Shown here in pieces: positions 1 through 6,406 of a stretch of DNA of 6,406 bases. Within the stretch, counting starts at the first letter, position 1, and every line of letters starts with the position of its first letter. The notes below the pieces were generated by a model. It was given only the letters and a program-made list of their open reading frames with translations. It was not told the DNA's origin and did not search any database. Source of the stretch: Nitrospiraceae bacterium (GTDB lineage Bacteria; Nitrospirota; Nitrospiria; Nitrospirales; Nitrospiraceae). The position numbers were made by a program, and so were the translations under genes. The stretch spans positions 1-6,406 of the forward strand of contig SXPO01000150.1 in NCBI GenBank assembly GCA_005793285.1. Reading direction: 5' to 3'.

Positions 1-1233
1 AATATCTTCACGATGGTCCTCGCCGGCGGCAAAGGCGAGCGGCTCTTTCCGCTCACCGACCAGCGCGCGAAGCCGGCGGTCCCATTCGGAGGCAAGTACC
101 GCATCATCGACTTCACCTTGAGCAATTGCCTGAATTCCGGACTCCGGAAAATTGCGGTCCTCATCCAATACAAATCGCACTCGCTCGACCAGCATATCCG
201 GACCGGCTGGAATGTGCTCAATGCCGAACTTGGCGAATATATCGCCGCCGTCCCTCCCCAGCAGCGCATCAGCGAAGACTGGTATAAAGGCACCGCCGAT
301 GCCGTCTACCAAAATATGTTCCTGCTCGACAGCGAGCAGCCTGAGTTTCTTCTTATCTTGGCCGGCGATCACATCTACAAGATGAATTATGCCGAGATGT
401 ATTACTGGCTGATCGCCAAACAGGCTGACGCGGTGGTCGGCGCGATCGACATCCCGATTCAAGACGCCTCACGATTTGGCGTGATCTCCGTCGATGAAGA
501 CTATCGTATCGTTCGATTCGACGAAAAACCGGCCCAGCCTACTCCTCTACCCGGAGACCCCGGCCATGCGTTCGTCTCAATGGGCATCTACTTATTCCGC
601 ACCAGCGCGATTCGCAAATTCCTGATGGCAGACGCCCAAGAATCCGGCGCCCACGACTTCGGCAAGAATATCATTCCACGGATGATCGAGCAGCAGCGCG
701 TGTACGCGTTTAAGTTTCAGGATGCGAATAAGAAAGCCGTCCAGTACTGGCGCGATATCGGCACGCTCGACGCCTACTGGGAAGCCAATATGGATCTGGT
801 CGCCGTCGATCCCCAATTCAACCTCTATGATCATGATTGGCCGATCCGCACGTACCAGGGCCAATTCCCTCCGGCCAAGTTCGTCTTCTCCCAGGACTAT
901 CAGGGAGGGCGCATGGGCGTCGCGCTCGATTCGATCGTGTGCGGCGGCTGCATTGTATCCGGCGCGCGGGTCCAGAATTCCGTGCTGTCGCCCAACGTCC
1001 GTGTCCTGGACCATGCCGATGTCCGTGAATCCATCCTGATGGGAAACGTGACGATCGGCGCCCACAGCCGCATCAAACGCGCCATCATCGACAAAGACGT
1101 GACGATCCCCCCGCATACGGAGATCGGATACAACCGGAACGCCGATGCCCAGCAATTCACCATCACTGATTCTGGTCTCGTGGTTATTTCAAAGGGAATG
1201 AAACTGCATGCCGCCGTCGATTCACCCGGTTGA
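1..1233 (+). CDS. glgC: Glucose-1-phosphate adenylyltransferase (ADP-glucose pyrophosphorylase), 5' end outside window
   Basis: Makes ADP-glucose and pyrophosphate from ATP and glucose-1-phosphate, the committed step of bacterial glycogen synthesis in the cytoplasm. The frame is open from base 1 (NIFT before the first Met at 13), and family members usually begin a few residues before this point, so only a handful of codons are missing. Counting from Met13: nucleotide-binding [11 protein letters not shown] at 5-15, [16 protein letters not shown] at 19-34, [12 protein letters not shown] at 90-101, [11 protein letters not shown] at 116-126 with the catalytic-type Asp119, the sugar-phosphate-binding FDEKP at 169-173, and [18 protein letters not shown] at 245-262. 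The C-terminal part from about 300 has the hexapeptide-like pattern of the left-handed beta-helix regulatory domain. All hallmark motifs are intact and the length is normal (about 410 aa). The last 26 nt overlap the downstream helicase gene, suggesting co-transcription. Confidence 0.96.
   Translation, partial: NIFTMVLAGGKGERLFPLTDQRAKPAVPFGGKYRIIDFTLSNCLNSGLRKIAVLIQYKSHSLDQHIRTGWNVLNAELGEYIAAVPPQQRISEDWYKGTADAVYQNMFLLDSEQPEFLLILAGDHIYKMNYAEMYYWLIAKQADAVVGAIDIPIQDASRFGVISVDEDYRIVRFDEKPAQPTPLPGDPGHAFVSMGIYLFRTSAIRKFLMADAQESGAHDFGKNIIPRMIEQQRVYAFKFQDANKKAVQYWRDIGTLDAYWEANMDLVAVDPQFNLYDHDWPIRTYQGQFPPAKFVFSQDYQGGRMGVALDSIVCGGCIVSGARVQNSVLSPNVRVLDHADVRESILMGNVTIGAHSRIKRAIIDKDVTIPPHTEIGYNRNADAQQFTITDSGLVVISKGMKLHAAVDSPG
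1192..1197 (+). promoter_or_regulatory. Ribosome binding site of the helicase C-half gene
   Basis: AAGGGA lies inside the glgC coding region, 10 nt before the ATG at 1208. A TGA in the same frame at 1199-1201 rules out any longer reading, so ATG 1208 is the most upstream start possible. Confidence 0.5.
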
Positions 1234-3067
1234 CCTTATCGCCTCGCTCCGCCAGAAGCACCTGACGCCCGCCATCGTGTTTCTCACATCTCGACGCGCC
1301 TGCGATGAGGCGATGGAGTCTTTCGACCATGCCGATATCGTGCTGCCTCCGGTGCGCCAAGACGCGATCGCGGCAGCGCTTGAACGGGTCATCGCGCAAT
1401 ACCCCAGCGTCGCAGATCATCCGCTCATTCCCACGGTGCAGCGGATCGGCGTGGCAGCCCATCATGCCGGCCACTTGCCCTCCTGGAAAATCGCCATCGA
1501 AGAATTGATGCGGCAGGGCTGCCTTGACGCCGTGTTTGCTACAACTACCTTGGCTGCCGGCGTCGACTTTCCTGCCCGCACGGTGGTCATCACCCAATCC
1601 AGCATCCGCAAATCGCGCGACTTCACCGACCTCACCATCGGCGAAGTGCAGCAAATCGCCGGACGAGCCGGCCGCCGCGGAAAAGACCAGGTAGGATTTG
1701 CCGTCGTGACGCCCTCTCCCTATATCGATCTAGGCGTCCTCACGAAGGGCTTCACCGGCCATCCGGAATCCATCGACAGCCAATTTACCATCAGCTATCC
1801 CATGGTGTTGAATCTCTTGAAAGCCCACCCCCATGAGCAAATTCACGCGATCCTGGCCAAGAGCTTTGCCCAATTCCAGCTCAACCAGCGAGCCGAGCTG
1901 TTGGAGCGGAAACTGGATGCACTCCATGTCCAAATGGAACCGTTCGGCCCCCGCGTCTGCACCGATTGGGTCAGCCAGTGGCAAACCTTCGATCAAGTTC
2001 GAAGACAACGGCCCCAACGCCACCAGGTCCGCCGGCATGAATCGCCGGAGCTGTCCGCCCGCTTCCATTTCATGACGCCGGGACGTGTGGTCGGGCTCGC
2101 ACGAGGGCGCGGAATCGTGCTCCGCCAATACCGCAGTAAGGGTCAAAAGAATCCGATGATTTCCGTCCTGCGGCTGGACGGCGCCGTAACGGAATGTCCC
2201 GCGTCCAACGTGGGGGACATCTTCGACCGGGTATTCGAATGCGACGAAACTCCGGCGTTTCCCTGGTGCTCGGCTGCCTCGTTCGATGAACTCAGCTATC
2301 AGTTGACAGAACTCCCTGCCCGGCTGCCGACGCTGCCCATTATGGTACCCAAAGACTCCGAAGTGCTCCCAGATGCGATCGTCCAATCCCTCGGCGACTT
2401 TCCCTGCCCAAGCTGCCCCTCCAGGCCGGCCTGCCAGAAGGACTTTGCGACCGCGCTCCGCCTCCGCCAGGAACAGCACCGCCATACCAAATCCATCCAG
2501 GCGCTACGGGCCAGCCTCTGGCATCGGTTCCAAGAGCGAGTCGAAGTGCTCCAAAAATTCGGCTATCTGTCCCCATCTGCCCACCTCACAGACGAGGGGG
2601 AATGGGCTCGGCTCATCCGCATCGATCATTCACTGCTCATTACTGAGCTGATTCGGGCCGAGGCCTTTACCGGCGCCGACCCTGCCCTCCTCACCGGCGT
2701 CATGGCCAGCATTACGCATGACGACGACCGGCCCGGCTCATTCCCGCGCATCAGCTCCGGATTGAGTTCCCTCTTGGGCCAGGTGCGAAAATTAGCGGAG
2801 AGCCTGTCGCCCTATGAAGACCCTCCGCTCTTGAGAGCGGATGTTGCGGCACTGGCCGAACGCTGGATTGCCGATCCCACACTGACCTGGATCGGCCTCT
2901 GCCGTTTGACGACGATGGCGGAGGGTGACATCTATCGGCTGCTCGCCAGAACCTTGGAATTTTTGTCGCAGATCCATACCCTGCGCGCGACCCATCCTGG
3001 TTTAGCTGAGACGGCATCACGCGCGATCGCCCTGATCCGCCGCGGCGTGCTGGAGGAGTTGCCATGA
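1208..3067 (+). CDS. Ski2/Mtr4-like helicase, C-terminal half: RecA2, winged-helix region and DSHCT-like ratchet domain as a separate protein (619 aa)
   Basis: Carries only the second half of a superfamily 2 Ski2-like helicase. The product starts at the domain border. Motif IV-type PAIVFLTSRRACDEA is at 21-35, AAHHAGHLPSWK at 83-94, motif V FATTTLAAGVDFPA at 110-123, and motif VI QQIAGRAGRRG at 148-158 with the arginine-finger arginines. FTISYPMVLNLL at 193-204 is typical of the family after RecA2. A Cys cluster C-x2-C-x5-C is at 400/403/409. The DSHCT-like helical domain runs from about 457 to the end (GEWARLIRIDHSLLITELI, EGDIYRLLARTLEFLSQI). There is no Walker A or DExH box, so the protein should not hydrolyse ATP alone. 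The missing RecA1 half is the next gene, overlapping by ATGA. Ski2-like enzymes unwind RNA or DNA; the substrate here is unknown. Nothing suggests decay: 619 codons are open and late motifs are conserved. Confidence 0.88.
   Translation: MPPSIHPVDLIASLRQKHLTPAIVFLTSRRACDEAMESFDHADIVLPPVRQDAIAAALERVIAQYPSVADHPLIPTVQRIGVAAHHAGHLPSWKIAIEELMRQGCLDAVFATTTLAAGVDFPARTVVITQSSIRKSRDFTDLTIGEVQQIAGRAGRRGKDQVGFAVVTPSPYIDLGVLTKGFTGHPESIDSQFTISYPMVLNLLKAHPHEQIHAILAKSFAQFQLNQRAELLERKLDALHVQMEPFGPRVCTDWVSQWQTFDQVRRQRPQRHQVRRHESPELSARFHFMTPGRVVGLARGRGIVLRQYRSKGQKNPMISVLRLDGAVTECPASNVGDIFDRVFECDETPAFPWCSAASFDELSYQLTELPARLPTLPIMVPKDSEVLPDAIVQSLGDFPCPSCPSRPACQKDFATALRLRQEQHRHTKSIQALRASLWHRFQERVEVLQKFGYLSPSAHLTDEGEWARLIRIDHSLLITELIRAEAFTGADPALLTGVMASITHDDDRPGSFPRISSGLSSLLGQVRKLAESLSPYEDPPLLRADVAALAERWIADPTLTWIGLCRLTTMAEGDIYRLLARTLEFLSQIHTLRATHPGLAETASRAIALIRRGVLEELP
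3052..3057 (+). promoter_or_regulatory. Strong Shine-Dalgarno site for the helicase N-half gene
   Basis: GGAGGA sits within the last codons of the upstream gene, 6 nt before ATG 3064. Together with the ATGA stop/start overlap at 3064-3067 it supports coupled, roughly equal translation of the two helicase halves. Confidence 0.75.
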
Positions 3068-4128
3068 CCAGCGACGAACTTGAACAACTGCTCGTTCAGC
3101 AACCGGTCGCGGTCCTGCATCGTTTGGCGCGAGGCCGCGTCCATCGGCACTTTCGTGCCGGGAAACGCCGCTTGATCGAGTTGATTCTCCAGCATTCGAG
3201 CCAGAATCTCGCCGGCCTCGAATCTGATGTGCTGGCGCTGATTGCCGAGCGGCAATCGCACCCGCAACCCCCTCAACCGCCGGCTCGCCCGGCAAGCCGT
3301 GCGGTAGTTGCTCCTCCGAGAAGAACAGCGCCTCGCAGTGGAGAGCAAGAAACTACCGAAGCGGCTGTGTCCTTGGCCGCCTGGCTGGAAGGGATCGGCG
3401 TTCCGGCTCCACAGCCGTTCGTACCAGATCCTTGGCAGGAAGACGCCTTGGCTGCGCTCGATGAAACAGACGTCGTCGTCAGCGTCCCGACCGGAAGCGG
3501 GAAAACCTACGTAGCAGTGGAAGCGGCCAAACGGGCAATCGCGCATAATCAGACAGTGATCTACACCTCGCCCTTGAAAGCCTTGTCCAATACCAAATAT
3601 ACGGAATTTTCCAGAATCTTCGGCATCGACAAAGTGGGCATCCTCACCGGAGACCGCCAAGAAAACGGACAGGCGCCGCTGCTGATCATGACCACAGAGA
3701 TTTTACGCAATCTGCTCTACGACGCGGCGAGCGGAGAAATCGATATCAGGCTGGATACCCTCGGGCTTGTGATTTTAGATGAATCGCAATACATCGCCGA
3801 CCCTGAACGCGGAGTCGTGTGGGAAGAAACCATCATTTTTTGCCCATCACAGGCCAAACTCTTACTGCTGTCAGCCTCGATCGGCAATCCACAAGACATT
3901 GCCGACTGGCTGACTTCTATCCGCCCCACGACTTGCCGATTGGTCCGCCACAGCAAACGCACCGTGCCGTTGCGCGCCGGCTACCTGCATCCCAACGGCA
4001 AACTGGTGCCGCTCTTCAAGACGGCGACCATCCCCTCCGGCCATGCAGGCCACCTGCACCCGGAAGCCAAGCGGCTCTTTTTTGAATATGAAGAAGAAAC
4101 GCTGCCCTCAGGACGTCCGAGGCGATAA
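3064..4128 (+). CDS. Ski2/Mtr4-like helicase, N-terminal half: RecA1 ATPase domain with an N-terminal extension (354 aa)
   Basis: Carries the first RecA-like domain of a Ski2-like superfamily 2 helicase and ends where RecA2 should begin. Residues 1-62 are charged and mostly helical by eye, with no recognised domain. Residues 67-92 form a Pro/Ala/Arg-rich linker. Then come Q-motif-like PDPWQEDAL at 121-129, motif I PTGSGKT at 142-148, motif Ia YTSPLKALSNTKY at 167-179, GILTGDRQ at 192-199, motif Ib MTTEILRNLL at 209-218, motif II LVILDESQYI at 235-244, RGVVWEE at 249-255, and motif III SAS at 270-272. VPLRAGYLHP at 301-310 leads into a 40-residue tail resembling the inter-RecA linker, then the stop. 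Motifs IV-VI are absent here but present in the preceding gene, so the two products probably form one active helicase. The motif II variant DESQ replaces the commoner DExH. The gene converges with the barrel pseudogene, 21 nt away. Confidence 0.88.
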   Translation: MTSDELEQLLVQQPVAVLHRLARGRVHRHFRAGKRRLIELILQHSSQNLAGLESDVLALIAERQSHPQPPQPPARPASRAVVAPPRRTAPRSGEQETTEAAVSLAAWLEGIGVPAPQPFVPDPWQEDALAALDETDVVVSVPTGSGKTYVAVEAAKRAIAHNQTVIYTSPLKALSNTKYTEFSRIFGIDKVGILTGDRQENGQAPLLIMTTEILRNLLYDAASGEIDIRLDTLGLVILDESQYIADPERGVVWEETIIFCPSQAKLLLLSASIGNPQDIADWLTSIRPTTCRLVRHSKRTVPLRAGYLHPNGKLVPLFKTATIPSGHAGHLHPEAKRLFFEYEEETLPSGRPRR

Positions 4129-4149
4129 TGATGCGCCCTCTTGTCGCGA

Positions 4150-5133
4150 CTAAAACGACGCGGTGAGACCGACGGTCGCCCCGTGGCGAATACTCTGAAA
4201 CTCGATCAGGGGAGCCGACTGAGAGTCGCGTCCAACCAAATGGGCTTCGCATATTCCAGTATACGTACGATTCCACCAGACACGGTAACCAACGGTGATC
4301 GCAAGATTACGAGTCAGCATGAACGTGACCATCGGCTCGGCACTGCCGCCTACTCCAATTCCATACATAATCATACTCGGATCCTGCTAGAGATCAGATC
4401 TCAGGTGATGCACGTCTTCGTTATAGACAAGGCTGATGGGACTCACGGTCGCCTTCAGCCCGATGCTCAATCGCCCGGTCAGTCGATAGTCCGTATTGAT
4501 TCCAACCTGAAACGGCGTAATTCAATGACTGCGGTTCGTAATCGCGCGGGCTCCTGAGCTCTGAGGAACACAGGACGTCACATGTGAATCGCACACCAGC
4601 CGATCAAATCCGGTTGCCTCATGCTCAGTCCGCCAATACCGAAACCCTCCCAGCACATCCACGTATCCGCGCCCATTTGGGAATTCCACCGCGCGATAGC
4701 CGACATTCCCGTTGATATACCAAGTCCCTGTTCCCGTAACCTTGCTGCTTGTTCGAGAAAACAGATATTGACCGGCCAGGTAGTCGTCATCGATCAATCT
4801 GCCTCGATCAAAATCAACAGAAAATCATCCATTGCTCTGTAGATACCATCGTTGTGTAAGGAAGAGCTTCGCTCCGAGATCAATGATATGGGTGTCATTA
4901 TCTTTATACGTCAATTTTGAACTCGGTTTTCCCAGTACGGGATTCATCCTCGACGCATCATGACTCCAGGTGGTTTCGCCGGTCGTGAAGAGCCAGGACC
5001 CGGCCGACAGCTCCACACGCGGCCTTGTCTGAGTTTCAATATCCTGAGCCCAGGCAGAAGCCGTTGTGGTCACAACAAGCCCCAGCATGACCGCTAGCAA
5101 TGGTCGCATCAGCTCGTGCCTTGTGTTGCTCAC
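4150..5133 (-). pseudogene. Outer-membrane beta-barrel protein gene interrupted by three in-frame stop codons
   Basis: One continuous frame of 327 codons runs from GTG 5133 to TAG 4150-4152 and is broken only by TGA at 4825-4827 (codon 103), TGA at 4522-4524 (codon 204) and TAG at 4387-4389 (codon 249). It begins with a signal peptide (Arg, then the hydrophobic stretch LLAVMLGLVV, likely cleavage after AWA at 29). It continues as alternating polar/hydrophobic and aromatic strands (WYINGNVGYRAVEF, YVDVLGGFRYW, LAITVGYRVWW). It ends in GATVGLTASF with the terminal Phe typical of BamA-assembled barrels. A possible disulfide loop has Cys181 and Cys188. Weak resemblance to omptin-like or Protochlamydia-type outer-membrane proteins (GETTWSHDAS, then an acidic DDDYL) is an impression only. 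The start is set by GGAGGAG 7 nt upstream; ATG at codon 9 is an alternative. Each stop could come from a single transition (CGA or TGG to TGA, CAG or TGG to TAG). Probably recently inactivated. Confidence 0.82.
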
Positions 5134-5140
5134 CGCCGCA

Positions 5141-5147
5141 CTCCTCC
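5141..5147 (-). promoter_or_regulatory. Shine-Dalgarno site of the barrel pseudogene
   Basis: On the minus strand GGAGGAG lies 7 nt before GTG 5133 and decides that start over the ATG eight codons later. Its preservation shows the translation signal has not decayed along with the coding frame. Confidence 0.7.
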
Positions 5148-5165
5148 CCCCTGAATCACCACGGT

Positions 5166-5174
5166 ATCATAGCA
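5166..5174 (-). promoter_or_regulatory. Extended -10 promoter of the barrel pseudogene
   Basis: The minus strand reads TGCTATGAT: a near-consensus sigma70 -10 hexamer (TATGAT) preceded by a TGn extension. No good -35 is seen at 16-18 bp, which is tolerable for extended -10 promoters. A start near 5159 would give a leader of about 26 nt containing the Shine-Dalgarno site. Confidence 0.45.
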
Positions 5175-5438
5175 CCGTTCGGCCGTATCCGGCACGACTC
5201 GCTGGCAGACGGTGCTTCTTCATAGGATACCAGATGAACCGACGGCATAACCGGATCTCCTCTATTCTTCTTCGGCTCACATACTCACTCTGTTCGCGAC
5301 CGTACCCCGCACGAATCATGCCTGGGGCCTTGCATCCTGAATAGACTTTTCAAGTCTCTATCAGATCAGCCCATGACCGGCATAATGATCTTTTCGGCGC
5401 TCTGCACAGAAAAGAACTGGAACTCGGATCGGTCATCT

Positions 5439-5447
5439 TGGTATGAT
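5439..5447 (+). promoter_or_regulatory. Probable extended -10 promoter for tRNA-Phe
   Basis: TGGTATGAT combines a TGn extension with a near-consensus -10 hexamer. It is followed directly by a GC-rich stretch (GCGC), as is common in growth-rate-controlled stable RNA promoters. The -35 region is poor (CTGGAA at 5417-5422 with 19 bp spacing at best). It would leave a leader of roughly 75 nt before the tRNA. Confidence 0.4.
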
Positions 5448-5529
5448 GCGCACTCGGTAGGGTCAGCGACAGAAGCATCACCAACCTGCTTCATATCCAC
5501 CCCTGCCACTCCTGAACAAACAAACGCGT

Positions 5530-5605
5530 GCCGAGGTAGCTCAGTTGGTAGAGCACAGCCCTGAAAAGGCTGGTGTCGACAGTTCGATTCTGTCCCTCGG
5601 CACCA
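5530..5605 (+). tRNA. tRNA-Phe (anticodon GAA), CCA encoded
   Basis: A complete cloverleaf of 76 nt. The acceptor stem GCCGAGG (5530-5536) pairs with CCTCGGC (5595-5601). The D arm has GCTC and GAGC around AGTTGGTA. The anticodon stem CAGCC/GGCTG encloses the loop CTGAAAA with anticodon GAA. The T arm contains GTTCGATTC. The discriminator is A and CCA is encoded at 5603-5605. GAA reads both Phe codons. No hairpin terminator is seen before the IS3 remnant, which begins 22 nt downstream. Confidence 0.97.
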
Positions 5606-5627
5606 CTTCTCTCTTTCACTAAATTCT

Positions 5628-5821
5628 ATGATGGTCAGTGACCCGCCCCGCGAATACGGGGCCACCTTCAAGGCTCAGGTGGCCTTAGCAGCGGTCAAAG
5701 GCGACAAGACGCTGGCCGAATTGTCAGAACAGTTTCACGTCCATCCCACCCAGGTCACCGACTGGAAGCAGCCATTGCTGGCGCGGACGACGTTCTATGC
5801 GGTGGCATTCCACCGGCAAGC
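5628..5821 (+). pseudogene. Remnant of an IS3-family transposase orfA (N-terminal helix-turn-helix part)
   Basis: Residues 9-51 of the frame from ATG 5628 match the IS3-family OrfA DNA-binding region: REYGATFKAQVALAAV, GDKTLAELSEQFHVHP, then QVTDWKQPLL. Past about 5781 this frame loses similarity, while the frame one base earlier continues with ADDVLCGGIPPAS, like the family's next segment, so a single-base deletion near 5781-5786 is inferred. No leucine-zipper region, orfB or terminal inverted repeat is visible, and only 22 nt separate the start from the tRNA end, so both element ends seem lost. In intact IS3 elements OrfA binds the ends and is joined to OrfB by programmed frameshifting; this copy should be inactive. 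The longer 5628-5927 frame is not a real gene beyond the remnant. Confidence 0.75.
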
Positions 5822-5862
5822 GCTTCGAGACGATCAGGGACGCCAAAACCGGATCGAAATGA

Positions 5863-6033
5863 TTGGCGAGGATCTTCTCGCGAGAGGATGTCTCCGTGGG
5901 TGCCCCGGTCTGGATTCTGCGCTGTGAGACGGGAGTGGAATCGCCGGGAACTCTGGCAAAGAAAGTGATCGTGCCGACCGAAAGTCTGGTCCCTATTCCT
6001 GCCGGTTGGTCCCTCGAAGAAATGGCTGGTGCG
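5863..6033 (+). pseudogene. Fragment of a medium-chain dehydrogenase/reductase (zinc alcohol dehydrogenase or quinone oxidoreductase type)
   Basis: A short plus-strand stretch reads REDVSVGAPVWILRC, then GTLAKKVIVPTESLVPIP and AGWSLEEMAGA. This has the pattern of the medium-chain dehydrogenase/reductase family, where a V.VGD.VW strand is followed by GT.AEY..VP...LVPIP.G.S.EEAA leading into the nucleotide-binding domain. In-frame TGA 5860-5862 lies just upstream, no catalytic N-terminus or Rossmann GxGxxG follows, and similarity stops near 6033. I infer a decayed internal piece left after deletion, not an expressed gene. The identification rests on pattern recall over about 50 residues, so another family, such as a periplasmic efflux adaptor, cannot be excluded. 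Confidence 0.42.
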
Positions 6034-6066
6034 GGTGACGAACTAGATCACCTTGTCCTGATCCCG

Positions 6067-6406
<340 letters not shown>

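Larger units (their letters stand above)
5134..5529. other. Gene-free spacer between barrel pseudogene and tRNA-Phe
   Basis: About 400 nt with no convincing coding region on either strand. It holds the promoter and ribosome site of the barrel gene at its left end and a likely tRNA promoter near 5439-5447. Two small inverted repeats are visible: AGACTT/AAGTCT around a 3-nt loop at 5343-5357, and TCTTTTC/GAAAAGA around a 13-nt loop at 5389-5415. Neither has the GC-rich stem plus T-run of an intrinsic terminator. Short plus-strand open frames here lack ribosome sites and recognisable proteins. Confidence 0.6.

Noticed and set aside
592..1155. 187-codon minus-strand open frame opposite glgC
   Set aside because: It is a shadow of the strongly conserved glgC coding sequence, with no ribosome site or family motif.
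1730..2485. 251-codon minus-strand open frame opposite the helicase C-half
   Set aside because: It lies opposite a gene with clear conserved motifs; long antisense frames are expected in GC-rich coding DNA.
2932..3660. 242-codon minus-strand open frame across the helicase gene junction
   Set aside because: It spans two overlapping real genes on the other strand and has no recognisable domain or start signal.
4141..4557. Plus-strand 138-codon open frame after the helicase N-half
   Set aside because: It lies opposite the barrel pseudogene, whose minus-strand frame has signal peptide, strand pattern and terminal Phe; the plus-strand frame has none.
5183..5315. Imperfect direct repeat CCGTATCCGGCACGA / CCGTACCCCGCACGA about 117 nt apart
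   Set aside because: Two mismatches in 15 bases, only two copies and no symmetry or link to a promoter; it may be chance.
5343..5357. Small hairpin AGACTT-TTC-AAGTCT
   Set aside because: Stem of six pairs, AT-rich, no T-run and no gene ending nearby on the plus strand; not convincing as a terminator or operator.
5389..5415. Inverted repeat TCTTTTC/GAAAAGA with a 13-nt loop
   Set aside because: AT-rich seven-pair stem with a long loop and no nearby gene end; likely chance.
5366..5671. Minus-strand open frame containing GTESNCRHQPFQG
   Set aside because: It is the antisense translation of the tRNA-Phe gene, a well-known source of spurious protein annotations.
6034..6052. Inverted repeat GGTGA/TCACC just past the permease stop
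   Set aside because: The position suits a terminator for the minus-strand gene, but the stem is only five pairs with a 9-nt loop and no following T-run.

Overview
The window reads as a chromosomal segment of a moderately GC-rich Gram-negative bacterium. The outer-membrane barrel gene and the RND metal-efflux permease point to an envelope with an outer membrane. A Nitrospira-like (Nitrospirota) origin would fit the gene styles, but that is an impression from protein sequence, not something the window proves.

Region 1 (1-4128, plus strand) is a tight operon-like block. It holds the end of glgC (glucose-1-phosphate adenylyltransferase, cut at its 5' end by the window), then two genes that together make one Ski2/Mtr4-like superfamily 2 helicase. 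The order of the halves is reversed. The upstream gene (1208-3067) encodes the second RecA-like domain plus the C-terminal helical domain. The downstream gene (3064-4128) encodes the first RecA-like domain with Walker A and the DExH-type box. The genes overlap by 26 nt (glgC/helicase) and by ATGA (helicase/helicase). The break falls in the linker between the two RecA domains, so this looks like a circular permutation split into two chains. It is the most unusual thing in the window.

Region 2 (4150-5133, minus strand, convergent with the operon) is an outer-membrane beta-barrel gene with an intact promoter, Shine-Dalgarno sequence, signal peptide and C-terminal phenylalanine. It is interrupted by three in-frame stop codons (TGA, TGA, TAG) with no frameshift: a young pseudogene or, less likely, a recoded gene.

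Region 3 (5134-5605) is a spacer holding the divergent promoters of the barrel gene and of a tRNA-Phe(GAA) gene at 5530-5605 with encoded CCA.

Region 4 (5606-6066) is a scar of gene debris just after the tRNA: a truncated, frameshifted IS3-family orfA and a piece of a medium-chain dehydrogenase/reductase. Region 5 (6067-6406, minus strand) is the C-terminus of a heavy-metal-efflux RND permease (CusA/CzcA type) that continues beyond the window.
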